The translations under genes were made by a program, and so were the position numbers. DNA of 64,000 nucleotides from the NCBI GenBank assembly GCA_937927975.1, contig CALEZT010000186.1:1-64000 (forward strand), given 5' to 3'. Positions 8,363 through 16,177 of this stretch are shown here, in pieces; the stretch's first letter is position 1; each line of letters begins with the position of its first letter. Source of the DNA: an uncultured Phycisphaerales bacterium. GTDB lineage: Bacteria > Planctomycetota > Phycisphaerae > Sedimentisphaerales > Anaerobacaceae. Below the pieces are notes generated by a model that saw only the letters and a program-made list of their open reading frames with translations, was not told where the DNA came from and searched no databases.

Positions 8363-8744
8363 AGGTGGTCAGTCGGACGGGACTGTTGGCGGGATTGTCC
8401 CCGGCGGCGACTTCGACCGAGAGTTTCCGAAGACGGTCGAGCCGAACGCCCGGGGATCGCTGCTGCGACCCGGAGGCGTCGGTCACTTCGGTCCGCCAGG
8501 CGAACCGTCCCTCGTCGCTTTCCACGACGCCGGACCGCGTCCCCACCTGGGGAAATCCCGACTCCAGCGTCTCGGCCATCTTCTCCTGGGCGACAAACAC
8601 CGCCCGCGCGGTCGTCTGCGCCTTGTCCGCCACCCGGATGCTGGTCAGGTTCAATTGCAGCAGTCCGAGCAAAGCGATCGAGACGATCGCCAGAGCTGCG
8701 ACCGTCTCGATCAGCGTGAACGCGTTGTCGCGTTTGGGCTTCAT
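8331..8744 (-). CDS. gspI: Type II secretion minor pseudopilin GspI
   Basis: This 137-residue protein has a type IV pilin-like leader (KRDNAFTLIETVAALAIVSI) with cleavage before Phe and Glu at +5. FVAQEKMAETLESG is typical of the conserved region after the long helix in GspI, and the length matches. GspI starts assembly of the tip complex by binding GspJ and GspK. It lies 32 bp after gspG and overlaps gspJ by 32 bases. gspH, which usually sits between gspG and gspI, is absent. Confidence 0.88.
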   Translation of the reverse strand: MKPKRDNAFTLIETVAALAIVSIALLGLLQLNLTSIRVADKAQTTARAVFVAQEKMAETLESGFPQVGTRSGVVESDEGRFAWRTEVTDASGSQQRSPGVRLDRLRKLSVEVAAGDNPANSPVRLTTYVAERKIRAL

Positions 8745-8776
8745 CGTCCCTCCTCCCTGCCGGCGATCTTGTGTGT

Positions 8777-9226
8777 CTAGCCCTGGAGGTTCCAGCTCTC
8801 GATGTCGGCGTCTTTGCCTGTGCCGCCGTCTTCGCCGTCCTTGCCCAGGGACTTCAGGTCGTAATCCTTGCTCTGCAGGCCGGGGCTGATGTAGATGTAA
8901 GGGTTGCCCCAGGGATCGGTGGGCACTCGCTCGAGATACCCATCGCTGTCGAACCCCTTGAGCCCGGGATTCGTGACGAGCGCCTGCAACCCCTCGGCCG
9001 TCGTGGGGAAACGTCCGACGTCGGTCTTGAACATCGCCAGGGCCGACTGAATCGCGCGGATGTCGACGGTTGCCTTGGTCTGGCGGGCCTGGTCCGGCCT
9101 GCTCAGGATCTTGGGCATCACGGTCGTCGCCAGCAAGCCCAGGATGACCACGACGATCATCAGCTCGATGAGGGTGAAACCGCGAACGATTGATGATCGA
9201 TGATTGATGATTGATGATTGGTTCAT
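8777..9226 (-). CDS. gspG: Type II secretion major pseudopilin GspG
   Basis: The main subunit of the pseudopilus (149 residues). It has the prepilin site RG-FTLIELMIVVVILGLL with Glu at +5 and the GspG signature FPTTAEGLQALVTNPG, then YLERVPTDPWGNPYIY. The C-terminal Asp-rich part (DGEDGGTGKDADI) is the calcium-binding loop typical of GspG. The unusual leader before the cleavage site (NQSSIINHRSSIV) is encoded by a tandem ATTGATG repeat (see separate entry). AAGGACG precedes the ATG by seven bases. It is processed by a prepilin peptidase encoded elsewhere. Confidence 0.95.
   Translation of the reverse strand: MNQSSIINHRSSIVRGFTLIELMIVVVILGLLATTVMPKILSRPDQARQTKATVDIRAIQSALAMFKTDVGRFPTTAEGLQALVTNPGLKGFDSDGYLERVPTDPWGNPYIYISPGLQSKDYDLKSLGKDGEDGGTGKDADIESWNLQG
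9189..9220 (-). repeat. Heptanucleotide tandem repeat in the gspG leader
   Basis: Four 7-base units (ATTGATG, ATCGATG, ATTGATG, ATTGATG on the plus strand) and a partial fifth lie between the gspG start codon and the prepilin cleavage site. The unit length is not a multiple of three, so gain or loss of one unit would shift the reading frame before FTLIE, with no in-frame start left downstream. Confidence 0.85.
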
Positions 9227-9245
9227 ATTCGAACGTCCTTACTTG

Positions 9246-10430
9246 TCACAAGGCTTGATTGATTTCGAAAATCGGCAACAGGATCGCCAGCACAATGAAC
9301 GTCACGATGCCTCCCATGACCAGCAGAATCACCGGCTCCAGGAGCGAGGTGAGCGTCCGGACGGAAGCTTCGACCTCGCCGTCGTACATCTCCGCGATGT
9401 CGATCATCCCGTCCTCGATGTTGCCGGACATCTGGCCGGTCGCGATCAGGTGGTACACGACCGGGGGGAACAGGCCGGTGGTCTTCATCGCCCCGGCAAT
9501 GTTGTCCCCTTTGTGTACGGATTCGCGAATCGTCTTCATCGCCTCGGCGATCAGGCTGTTCTGAATCACCCGCTGGGTAATCTCCATCGCGGCCATCACC
9601 GGCAATCCGCTCTTCATCAGCGTGCCCAGTGTCCGCGTCAGTCGGGCCAGCTCCAGGCGGAACAGCAGGGGGCCGAACAAAGGCAGCTTCAGGACGATGC
9701 GGTCCAGCCAGGCCTTGCCTTCGCGGTTGCGTCGCAGGGCCACGAGCCCGATCACCGCTGCGCAGAACAGGCCGAGAAAGACCATGAGGTACGTCTGCGA
9801 GAATTCGCTGACCGAGATCAGAAACCGCGTCGGCCAGGGCAGCCCGCGATTCATTTCCGTGAACAGTCGGGTGATGCCCGGCACCACGTATGAGATCAGG
9901 AACACCACGACCGCGGTGGCCACGGTCGCCATGACCGTGGGATAGGTGATCGCGGCCTTGACCTTGCCGACGAGTTGGACGCGCTTCTCCAGGATGTCGG
10001 CGATGCGTGCGAGCACCTCTTCCAGGGCTCCGCTGCTTTCGCCGGCCGAGACCATGCTCACGAACAGCGGTGAGAACACGCCGGGATGGCGGGCCAGGGC
10101 TTCCGCCATGCTCACGCCTTCGTTCACGTCGTCGCGGACCTGGCGGATCGCGCGAACGAGCGGCTTTTCGCCGGGCAAGAGCGACTTGCCTTTGTTGTTC
10201 GCGGGGCTCTCCAGTTGCTCCACCAGCGCCGACAGGGCAGGCACCAGCGGCATTCCCGCGTGCAAGAGCGCCGACAGTTGCCTGGCGATTCGACAGAGGT
10301 CTTTCGTGCCGGCCCGTCGCAGCATGTCGTTGTTCGGCTTTGACGTCGGCGCGGGCCGATGGACGCGTTGCCCGGCCGCGGCGGCCTCTCGTCGCAGATC
10401 GCTGGCGAATTGTGATTCGAGCACAGGCAT
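9246..10430 (-). CDS. gspF: Type II secretion inner-membrane platform protein GspF
   Basis: A 394-residue polytopic protein with two GspF cytoplasmic four-helix domains and three membrane segments at about 165-186, 213-232 and 367-388. Conserved features include RQLSALLHAGMPLVPALSAL, VSAGESSGALEEVL, KVKAAITYP, and the second-domain equivalents TRTLGTLMKSGLPV and ATGQMSGNIEDGM. It couples GspE ATP hydrolysis to pseudopilus growth. The start lies one base after the gspE stop. Downstream, 19 bp separate it from gspG. Confidence 0.95.
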   Translation of the reverse strand: MPVLESQFASDLRREAAAAGQRVHRPAPTSKPNNDMLRRAGTKDLCRIARQLSALLHAGMPLVPALSALVEQLESPANNKGKSLLPGEKPLVRAIRQVRDDVNEGVSMAEALARHPGVFSPLFVSMVSAGESSGALEEVLARIADILEKRVQLVGKVKAAITYPTVMATVATAVVVFLISYVVPGITRLFTEMNRGLPWPTRFLISVSEFSQTYLMVFLGLFCAAVIGLVALRRNREGKAWLDRIVLKLPLFGPLLFRLELARLTRTLGTLMKSGLPVMAAMEITQRVIQNSLIAEAMKTIRESVHKGDNIAGAMKTTGLFPPVVYHLIATGQMSGNIEDGMIDIAEMYDGEVEASVRTLTSLLEPVILLVMGGIVTFIVLAILLPIFEINQAL

Positions 10431-10431
10431 C

Positions 10432-12051
10432 TCAGTTTCCCTCCGATCCGATCTGCACGCTGTCCTGCGTCACGCGATAGACCTCCTGGAGCGTGGTGAC
10501 TCCTTCCAGGGCCCGGCGCAATCCGTCGTTTCTCAGGGTCGTCATGCCGTGCGTCAGGGCCGCTTCCTTGATCAGGTGCGACGCCTGCCGGCGGACGATC
10601 AGATCGCGGATGGCGTCATCGACGAGCAGCAGCTCGAAGATGCCGGTCCGGCCCATGTATCCGCTTTCGAGGCACTTGGGGCAGCCGGCGCCTTTGTGCA
10701 GTCTGATAAGGCCCTTGGCGATCTTCTCCAACTCGCTCCAGGAGACCGCTCCTTCCTGTGGAGTATAGGGCTGCTTGCAGTTTGGGCAGATCACCCGCAC
10801 GAGCCGCTGGGCCATCACGCCGACGACGGTCGAGGAGATCAGGTAGGGCTCGATCCCCATGTCGATCAGACGCGTGAAGGCGGAGGCTGCGTCGTTCGTG
10901 TGCAGGGTGCTCAGCACGAGGTGGCCCGTCAGCGAGGCCTGGATCGCGATTTCCGCGGTTTCGCGGTCGCGAATCTCGCCGATCATGATGATGTCCGGGT
11001 CCTGGCGGAGGATGTGACGCAGGCAACTGGCGAACGTCAGGTCGATCTTGGCATGTACCTGCATCTGGCCGACGCCGGGCAACTGATATTCGACCGGATC
11101 CTCGACGGTCAGGATGTTTCGCTCGTGGCTGTTGAGCTCATTCAGAGCGCCGTAGAGCGTCGTGGTCTTGCCGCTGCCGGTGGGACCGGTGATCAGGACG
11201 ATTCCGTGCGAGACCGCGATCAGGCTGCGGAAGGTCTTGAGCAGGTCCGGTCCGAAGCCGATCTCCTCGAGCTTCAGCTCGCCTCGTCCTTTGTCGAGCA
11301 GTCGAAGCACGACCCGCTCGCCGCCGGCGGTGGGAATCACCGAGACGCGGATATCGACGACCTCGTCGCCGATGCTGACGCGACTCTGGCCGTCCTGGGG
11401 CAGGCGATGCTCCGCGATGTTCAGATTGGCCATGATCTTCAGACGAGAGAGGATCGGGCTGACCTGGATCTTGGGCAGGCTCAGGATGTTCCGCAGGACG
11501 CCGTCGACGCGGAAGCGGATCTTGACCTCCTGTTCGTAGGGCTCGATGTGAATGTCGCTGGCCCGGCTGTGCACCGCGTGGAACAGGATCTTGTTGACCA
11601 GCTTGATCGCGGGGGCCTTGTCCGCGATGTTGAGCAGGTCCTCGGCCTGCGTCTGGACGGTGCTGGCGAGGTCCTGAACCGGCGACACGGACGCGTCGGT
11701 TGGCCCTGAGGACTCCGGCGCATCGGGCGTGAAGTAGTTCTCTTCCTCGCCGGGGCTGAGGTAGTAGCATCGGCTGATCGCCTGCTCGATCTCGGACGGC
11801 TCGCAAAGGACCCGGCGGCAGGGCCGGCCCAGGATGCCCACGATCGCGTCATAGGCGCCGATATTGAGCGGATCGGCCAACGCCACCGCGGGCTCGTTCT
11901 TCTCCAGGAGGATGGGGATCGCCCGTTGCCTCTTGAGAAACTCAAGGGGCAGTCGCCGCATCAGCTCCGAGCTCAGTTGCTCGGGGCGGATCGGATGCCG
12001 CTGTCGGTTGTCTGTCCGTTCGATCACTCCCTGGCTCCCCTGGGATCTCAC
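10432..12051 (-). CDS. gspE: Type II secretion ATPase GspE
   Basis: The hexameric ATPase that powers pseudopilus assembly (539 residues). It has an N1E-like N-terminal region, a Walker A GPTGSGKTTTLY (about 286-297), an Asp box (LTVEDPVEYQL), Walker B (PDIIMIGEIRD, about 350-360) and a His box (HLVLSTLHTNDA). A four-Cys zinc motif (CPNC near 418 and CPKC near 454) distinguishes GspE/PilB from PilT. GTG at 12051 is the longest start. GTG at 12027 has a better ribosome site (GGGGAG seven bases upstream) and would give 531 residues. Confidence 0.95.
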   Translation of the reverse strand: MRSQGSQGVIERTDNRQRHPIRPEQLSSELMRRLPLEFLKRQRAIPILLEKNEPAVALADPLNIGAYDAIVGILGRPCRRVLCEPSEIEQAISRCYYLSPGEEENYFTPDAPESSGPTDASVSPVQDLASTVQTQAEDLLNIADKAPAIKLVNKILFHAVHSRASDIHIEPYEQEVKIRFRVDGVLRNILSLPKIQVSPILSRLKIMANLNIAEHRLPQDGQSRVSIGDEVVDIRVSVIPTAGGERVVLRLLDKGRGELKLEEIGFGPDLLKTFRSLIAVSHGIVLITGPTGSGKTTTLYGALNELNSHERNILTVEDPVEYQLPGVGQMQVHAKIDLTFASCLRHILRQDPDIIMIGEIRDRETAEIAIQASLTGHLVLSTLHTNDAASAFTRLIDMGIEPYLISSTVVGVMAQRLVRVICPNCKQPYTPQEGAVSWSELEKIAKGLIRLHKGAGCPKCLESGYMGRTGIFELLLVDDAIRDLIVRRQASHLIKEAALTHGMTTLRNDGLRRALEGVTTLQEVYRVTQDSVQIGSEGN

Positions 12052-12097
12052 CGTCTAGGGATTTCTGCCGGCGCCCGTCGAAGGCCCGCTCGGAACC

Positions 12098-14323
12098 TCA
12101 TTTGTCCTTTGGCTGGCCCAACGTCATTTCCTGCCTCTTTCTCTCGGTCATATTGACGAGGTCCTCCTGAGTGGACATCACGTGCGGCGTGATGAACAGC
12201 AGGAGATTCGTTTTCTGCATTCGGTCCCGCTCCGAGCGGAACATGGACCCGATCAGGGGCAAGTCCCCGAACAGCGGGATCTTCTTGACCGCATGGGTCG
12301 TGTCGTCGCGGATCAGTCCGCCGATGACGACCGTCGCGCCGCTGCCCATCGTGACGACCGTCTGGGCGGTCCGTTTGGCGGTGGCGGGCGTGTCGATCGA
12401 GAGGGTCGTGACGTCCTCGATGAGCTTGGTGAACTCGCTGTCGATTTCGAGGCGGATCAGGCCGCCCTGGCTGACGTGCGGCGTGATGTCCAGCGTGATG
12501 CCCACGTCCTTGTATTCGAAGCTCTTGATGACCGTCGGATTGATCGGATCGGTGCTCTCGGTGATCCGCGACTCGGTGACGAACGGGCGGTTCTCGCCGA
12601 CGATGATCTGGGCCTTGCGGTGGTTCGACGTCAGGATCGACGGGGTCGAGAGGATGTTGACGCCCGATTGTTTCTGCAGGGCGTGGAGGATCGCGCCGAT
12701 CTGCGCGCCGCCGCCGGCTCCACGCCAGGCGCCGACGTTGAGCCCTTCGGAGGTCCCGCCGAGGAAGTCCACGCGCGGGCCGAGATTGGTCATGCCGAAC
12801 CCTCGCACGCTCTCGGCCACCGCGTTGTCGAGCGTGGCCCAGTCGACGCCGATCTCTCGGAGCGATTCCTCGGTGATCTCGAGGATCAGCATCTCGACCA
12901 GCACCTGGTCGCGAACGATGTCGAGCTTCTCGATGATCTGCGAGACGACCTCGAAATCCTGGGGCGAGGCCACGACGACCAGGGCGTTGGTGCTCGGGTC
13001 CGGCGTGACCTGGATCTGCTGGGAAGCCTCGACCGCGCCGGCCAGCTTCATGCCCGCCAGGGCCTGGTCGAGCGAGCGGCCCACCTCGTTGGCGTCGGCG
13101 TTCTTGAGGTACACCACATGGACGTTGTTGACGCCGACGGGACGTTGAACGTCGAGCTGCTCGACGAGTCCTCGGATCATCTCGGCGTTCTGCTCGCCGG
13201 CGATGACGATCAGCGAGTTGGTGCGGTCGTCGGGGAGGATCCTGGCGCCGGTCACGCCGCCTCCGGGCGAGATGCGACCGGTCTGGGGGCCCGCGCTGCG
13301 GTTTCTTTCGAGGATCCTCGTGATTTGTTCACTGAGCACTCGGGCCGACGCGTGGGTCAGCGGGAACGTCAGCACCTTCTCCTGCGAACCTTCGACGTCG
13401 AGCTGCTGAACGACCTGCGCGATGTGACGGATGTTCGCGGAGGTGTCGGTGATCATCAGGGAGTTGGTCCGTGGATACGTCGCCAGTTGCGCGCCGGTCG
13501 AGAGGATGGGCTCGATGATCTGGCGGACTTCGTCGGCGTCCGCGTACTTCAGCGGCATGATCTGCGTGACGACCATGTCGACCTTGGGGATGGAGGCAGG
13601 GTCGGCGCCGATCCGAACCTGCAAGTGGTGTCGGGCCGCGTCGGCCTTGGGCACCACCTTGACCGCGTTGTCCATCTCGATCGTGGCGTAGCCGCGCACG
13701 TCGAGGATCGACTGCAGGAAGGCGTAGAGGTCGCCCAGGCGGATCGGAGTCGGAGACATCACGGTGACGTTCCCGGTGACGCTTTCATGCGGAATGAAGT
13801 TGATGCCGGTGATGTCGCCGATGGTCTTGAGGACCGTGCGGATGTCGACATTGTCGAAGTTCACGGAAACGGGCTCGTCGGCCATGCCCGGTCTCAGCGA
13901 AGGCATGGCTTGGGGCTGGACCGCCGCCTGCGGTTGCGTGGGAGGTTGCGACGGGACCGCGACGAGCTCCACGGGTTTTGGCGTTTTGGCCGGGGGCTGG
14001 GGCGTGCCGAACTCTACCGGACTGACGACCTCTTCGGCCAGCGATCGCCGGGTTCCGACGTTCTGCGGAGGCGCGCCGGTGATACGCTGAGCCGCAAGGA
14101 CGGGCTCGACACGCGCCGGTTCGACGGCGGGAACCGTCGGATTCTGCTGGGGTCGCTCCACCTGCGGCGTCGGGGCCGACGAAGCGGATGCGTTTTCCTT
14201 TTGCGTCTGGCATCCCGTCGCGGCGGTCAGGACCAGGATCGTCAGCGTCAACAGGGCGGTTCGGCGCCCACGCGGCGCGTTGCCGCGAGGCTGCGTTTGA
14301 TTGCGAAGAGGTTGTGTGTTCAC
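12098..14323 (-). CDS. gspD: Type II secretion outer-membrane secretin GspD
   Basis: The secretin pore of the outer membrane (741 residues from GTG at 14323). The signal is lipoprotein-type with Cys at 38 (LTAATGC), then a long Pro/Gln-rich linker (about 40-150), unlike classical non-lipidated GspD. The N0 domain begins VSVNFDNVDIRTVLKTIGDI, followed by three N1-type repeats (VMPLKYADADEV-like, LTHASARVLSEQI, VHVVYLKNADANEV). The C-terminal secretin domain has VLVEMLILEITEE and VGITLDITPHVSQGG. GGAGGG lies five bases before GTG 14323; ATG 14335 is possible. gspC ends 17 bp upstream. A lipidated secretin may need no separate pilotin. Confidence 0.94.
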   Translation of the reverse strand: MNTQPLRNQTQPRGNAPRGRRTALLTLTILVLTAATGCQTQKENASASSAPTPQVERPQQNPTVPAVEPARVEPVLAAQRITGAPPQNVGTRRSLAEEVVSPVEFGTPQPPAKTPKPVELVAVPSQPPTQPQAAVQPQAMPSLRPGMADEPVSVNFDNVDIRTVLKTIGDITGINFIPHESVTGNVTVMSPTPIRLGDLYAFLQSILDVRGYATIEMDNAVKVVPKADAARHHLQVRIGADPASIPKVDMVVTQIMPLKYADADEVRQIIEPILSTGAQLATYPRTNSLMITDTSANIRHIAQVVQQLDVEGSQEKVLTFPLTHASARVLSEQITRILERNRSAGPQTGRISPGGGVTGARILPDDRTNSLIVIAGEQNAEMIRGLVEQLDVQRPVGVNNVHVVYLKNADANEVGRSLDQALAGMKLAGAVEASQQIQVTPDPSTNALVVVASPQDFEVVSQIIEKLDIVRDQVLVEMLILEITEESLREIGVDWATLDNAVAESVRGFGMTNLGPRVDFLGGTSEGLNVGAWRGAGGGAQIGAILHALQKQSGVNILSTPSILTSNHRKAQIIVGENRPFVTESRITESTDPINPTVIKSFEYKDVGITLDITPHVSQGGLIRLEIDSEFTKLIEDVTTLSIDTPATAKRTAQTVVTMGSGATVVIGGLIRDDTTHAVKKIPLFGDLPLIGSMFRSERDRMQKTNLLLFITPHVMSTQEDLVNMTERKRQEMTLGQPKDK

Positions 14324-14339
14324 GGTGCCCTCCATCGTG

Positions 14340-15191
14340 CTAGAGACCGAATGACAGGTCTTTGCTTTTGCCGTTGCGTAACAGTTCAATATCCACCTTC
14401 GATTGCGTCCGGGCCTTCATCAGGACCTGGAACGCCTTTTGTTTGCTGGTCAGTTGCTGGCCGTTGATTTTTCGAATGACGTCGCCGTCCCGCAGGCCGA
14501 ACAGTTCGGCCATGGGGATCTTGTCCAGACCGGTGATCCGCAGACCTTCGGCGCGGTCGTCTTTCACATAGGGCTCGATGGTCGCTTTGCGAAAGACCTC
14601 CGCGACGTAGTCGGCCTTGACCGGAGGCATCGCTGGCTGCTGGGTCTGAGTCGCGGCTTTCTCGGTAGTCGCTGGAAGCATGGAACCCGAAGACGGCGTC
14701 TCCCCTCCGGCCGGTCCGGTTCGCAGCCGCAGGATCAACTGACGACCTTCGTGCCGGAGTACGACCGCATCCTGCTGGATGGCTTCGATCGTGGCCGAGG
14801 CGACGGTGTCGCCGATTCGGTAGACACCTGTGGTCTTGCCCTTGGTGTCCTGGATGTTGGCTCGGGAGATGGCCGGTCCGCCGGCGATGGCGCCCACGAG
14901 ACGCAGGCCCAGTTCCTCCGCCGAGGGCATGGAATCCAGGGCCTGAACCCTCCGCGGGTCCGTCGCAGCGAACAGATTGCTCTGAAGAATTCCCTCGTAA
15001 TTCGCGGAGTATCGCCGGTCGGTCGCCTCGGAATCGGCGTCCGGCAGGGGTTCCTCGCCGACCGCGGAGGCCGGATCGAACGCCGCGACGTGCAGGTGAT
15101 CCATGGCGGCGCGAAAGCCGCCATAGGCCAACGCGGCCACGAGCGAAGCCTTGACCAGCCAGACGACTCGGATGACTCGTTTCTCGTTCAT
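14340..15191 (-). CDS. gspC: Type II secretion inner-membrane protein GspC
   Basis: GspC links the inner-membrane platform to the secretin. The 283-residue protein has an N-terminal membrane segment (about residues 6-28), a homology-region domain (YEGILQSNLFAATDP to GVYRIGDTV and AVVLRHEGRQL) that contacts GspD N0, a Gln/Pro/Thr linker, and a C-terminal PDZ domain (LRITGLDKIPMAELFGLRDG, DVIRKINGQQL). ATG at 15191 has AGAGG upstream; GTG 15197 is two codons earlier. It is the first gsp gene, 230 bp after the CPBP protease on the same strand. No convincing promoter was found in that gap. Confidence 0.9.
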   Translation of the reverse strand: MNEKRVIRVVWLVKASLVAALAYGGFRAAMDHLHVAAFDPASAVGEEPLPDADSEATDRRYSANYEGILQSNLFAATDPRRVQALDSMPSAEELGLRLVGAIAGGPAISRANIQDTKGKTTGVYRIGDTVASATIEAIQQDAVVLRHEGRQLILRLRTGPAGGETPSSGSMLPATTEKAATQTQQPAMPPVKADYVAEVFRKATIEPYVKDDRAEGLRITGLDKIPMAELFGLRDGDVIRKINGQQLTSKQKAFQVLMKARTQSKVDIELLRNGKSKDLSFGL

Positions 15192-15421
15192 TGACACCCT
15201 CTTCCGATGGGCTCCTTGGCGGAAATCCCGCGTCAGGAAAGGCCCGTACGTAGTTCTGCCACAGCGCTCTATCGTCGCGTGGGGGTATGCACTTGATTCG
15301 AATGGCGCCGGAGGACGAGCTTGTGCGGTGTGGGTCGGCCTTATTCCGTCGGGCGGGATTTTATCGGTCCCCGCGTATCCGGGACTTCAGCAAGCACCGA
15401 TAAGCACCTCCGCGCGAGCAA

Positions 15422-16177
15422 TCAGGCCAGGGTCGCGGCCATGATCCCATAGGAGACGTTGGCCAGGCCGTGAAACAGGATGGACGCCAGCAGGCAGCGC
15501 GTTCGCGCGAACAGCCAGGCCATGAGCAGGCCGGGCAGGAATGTCAGGGCCGATACTATCTGACCCTGGACCACGACGTGCGCCAGGGCGAAGCCTCCGG
15601 CGGAGATCGCGATCGCGATCCACCGCCGGGCCGGCGGGGACAGACGGCTTTCGCCGAGCAGTCTCATCGTGTTGGCCTGGAGATATCCGCGGAAAAATAC
15701 TTCTTCGGCCGCCGCGACGTACAGGAACTGATACAGCAGCCAACTGAGCCGGTCGTCGCTGGGGGCCAGAGTCGGACGCAGCGGGATGGGAATGCCCCAG
15801 CAGGTCAGCAGCCAGAGTCCGAGATAGACCGGCGTCAGGACGCACAGGCAGACGACCGCCGCGGCCCGTAGAGACGGACCGATCGTTTCGACGCGCAGGC
15901 CCACGCGAGGGAAATCCCTCCGGGCGATCCACGCGGGCGCCAAGGCCGCGACCGCCAGCGTACACGGGATCAGGAGCCAATGCAGGCCGACCGGGCGGTG
16001 CACATGGAGCAACCGCACAGCGGCCACTGCTGCGATCGCCACCGCTGCGGTCTCCAGGGCCAACGACGCCGATGGACGGATCGACGAGGTCGGCACAAGC
16101 AGCGGCGCCGATCCGGCGATCGCGCACGGCCCGGCGTCGCTGCCCCAGTCACGGAATGGACCTGCAAATCGACTCAT
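15422..16177 (-). CDS. CPBP-family intramembrane glutamic protease (candidate sorting enzyme)
   Basis: A 251-residue polytopic protein of the CPBP/Abi family. The conserved motifs are AEEVFFRGYL (catalytic Glu158-Glu159 and Arg163), His200 in FALAHVVVQ, and FHGLANVSYG (His236, Asn240). In several lineages CPBP proteases (for example the myxosortases) cleave Cys-containing C-terminal sorting tails. Here the ATG overlaps the stop of the upstream gene (ATGA), and that gene encodes a giant protein ending in exactly such a tail, so this is probably its dedicated processing enzyme. The T2SS operon follows on the same strand. CPBP proteins also act in bacteriocin immunity or regulation, but the context does not favour that. 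Confidence 0.85.
   Translation of the reverse strand: MSRFAGPFRDWGSDAGPCAIAGSAPLLVPTSSIRPSASLALETAAVAIAAVAAVRLLHVHRPVGLHWLLIPCTLAVAALAPAWIARRDFPRVGLRVETIGPSLRAAAVVCLCVLTPVYLGLWLLTCWGIPIPLRPTLAPSDDRLSWLLYQFLYVAAAEEVFFRGYLQANTMRLLGESRLSPPARRWIAIAISAGGFALAHVVVQGQIVSALTFLPGLLMAWLFARTRCLLASILFHGLANVSYGIMAATLA

Noticed and set aside
9189..9220. Short repeats as a CRISPR array
   Set aside because: The units are 7 bases, contiguous and within a coding sequence, with no spacers.
9946..11709. A 587-codon open frame on the plus strand
   Set aside because: Antisense to gspE and gspF, both of which carry all their conserved motifs.
12182..14467. A 761-codon open frame on the plus strand
   Set aside because: It lies opposite gspD. 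Its product is dominated by Asp, Arg, Gly and Leu with no domain, as expected for the complement of a high-GC gene. GspD is unmistakable on the minus strand.
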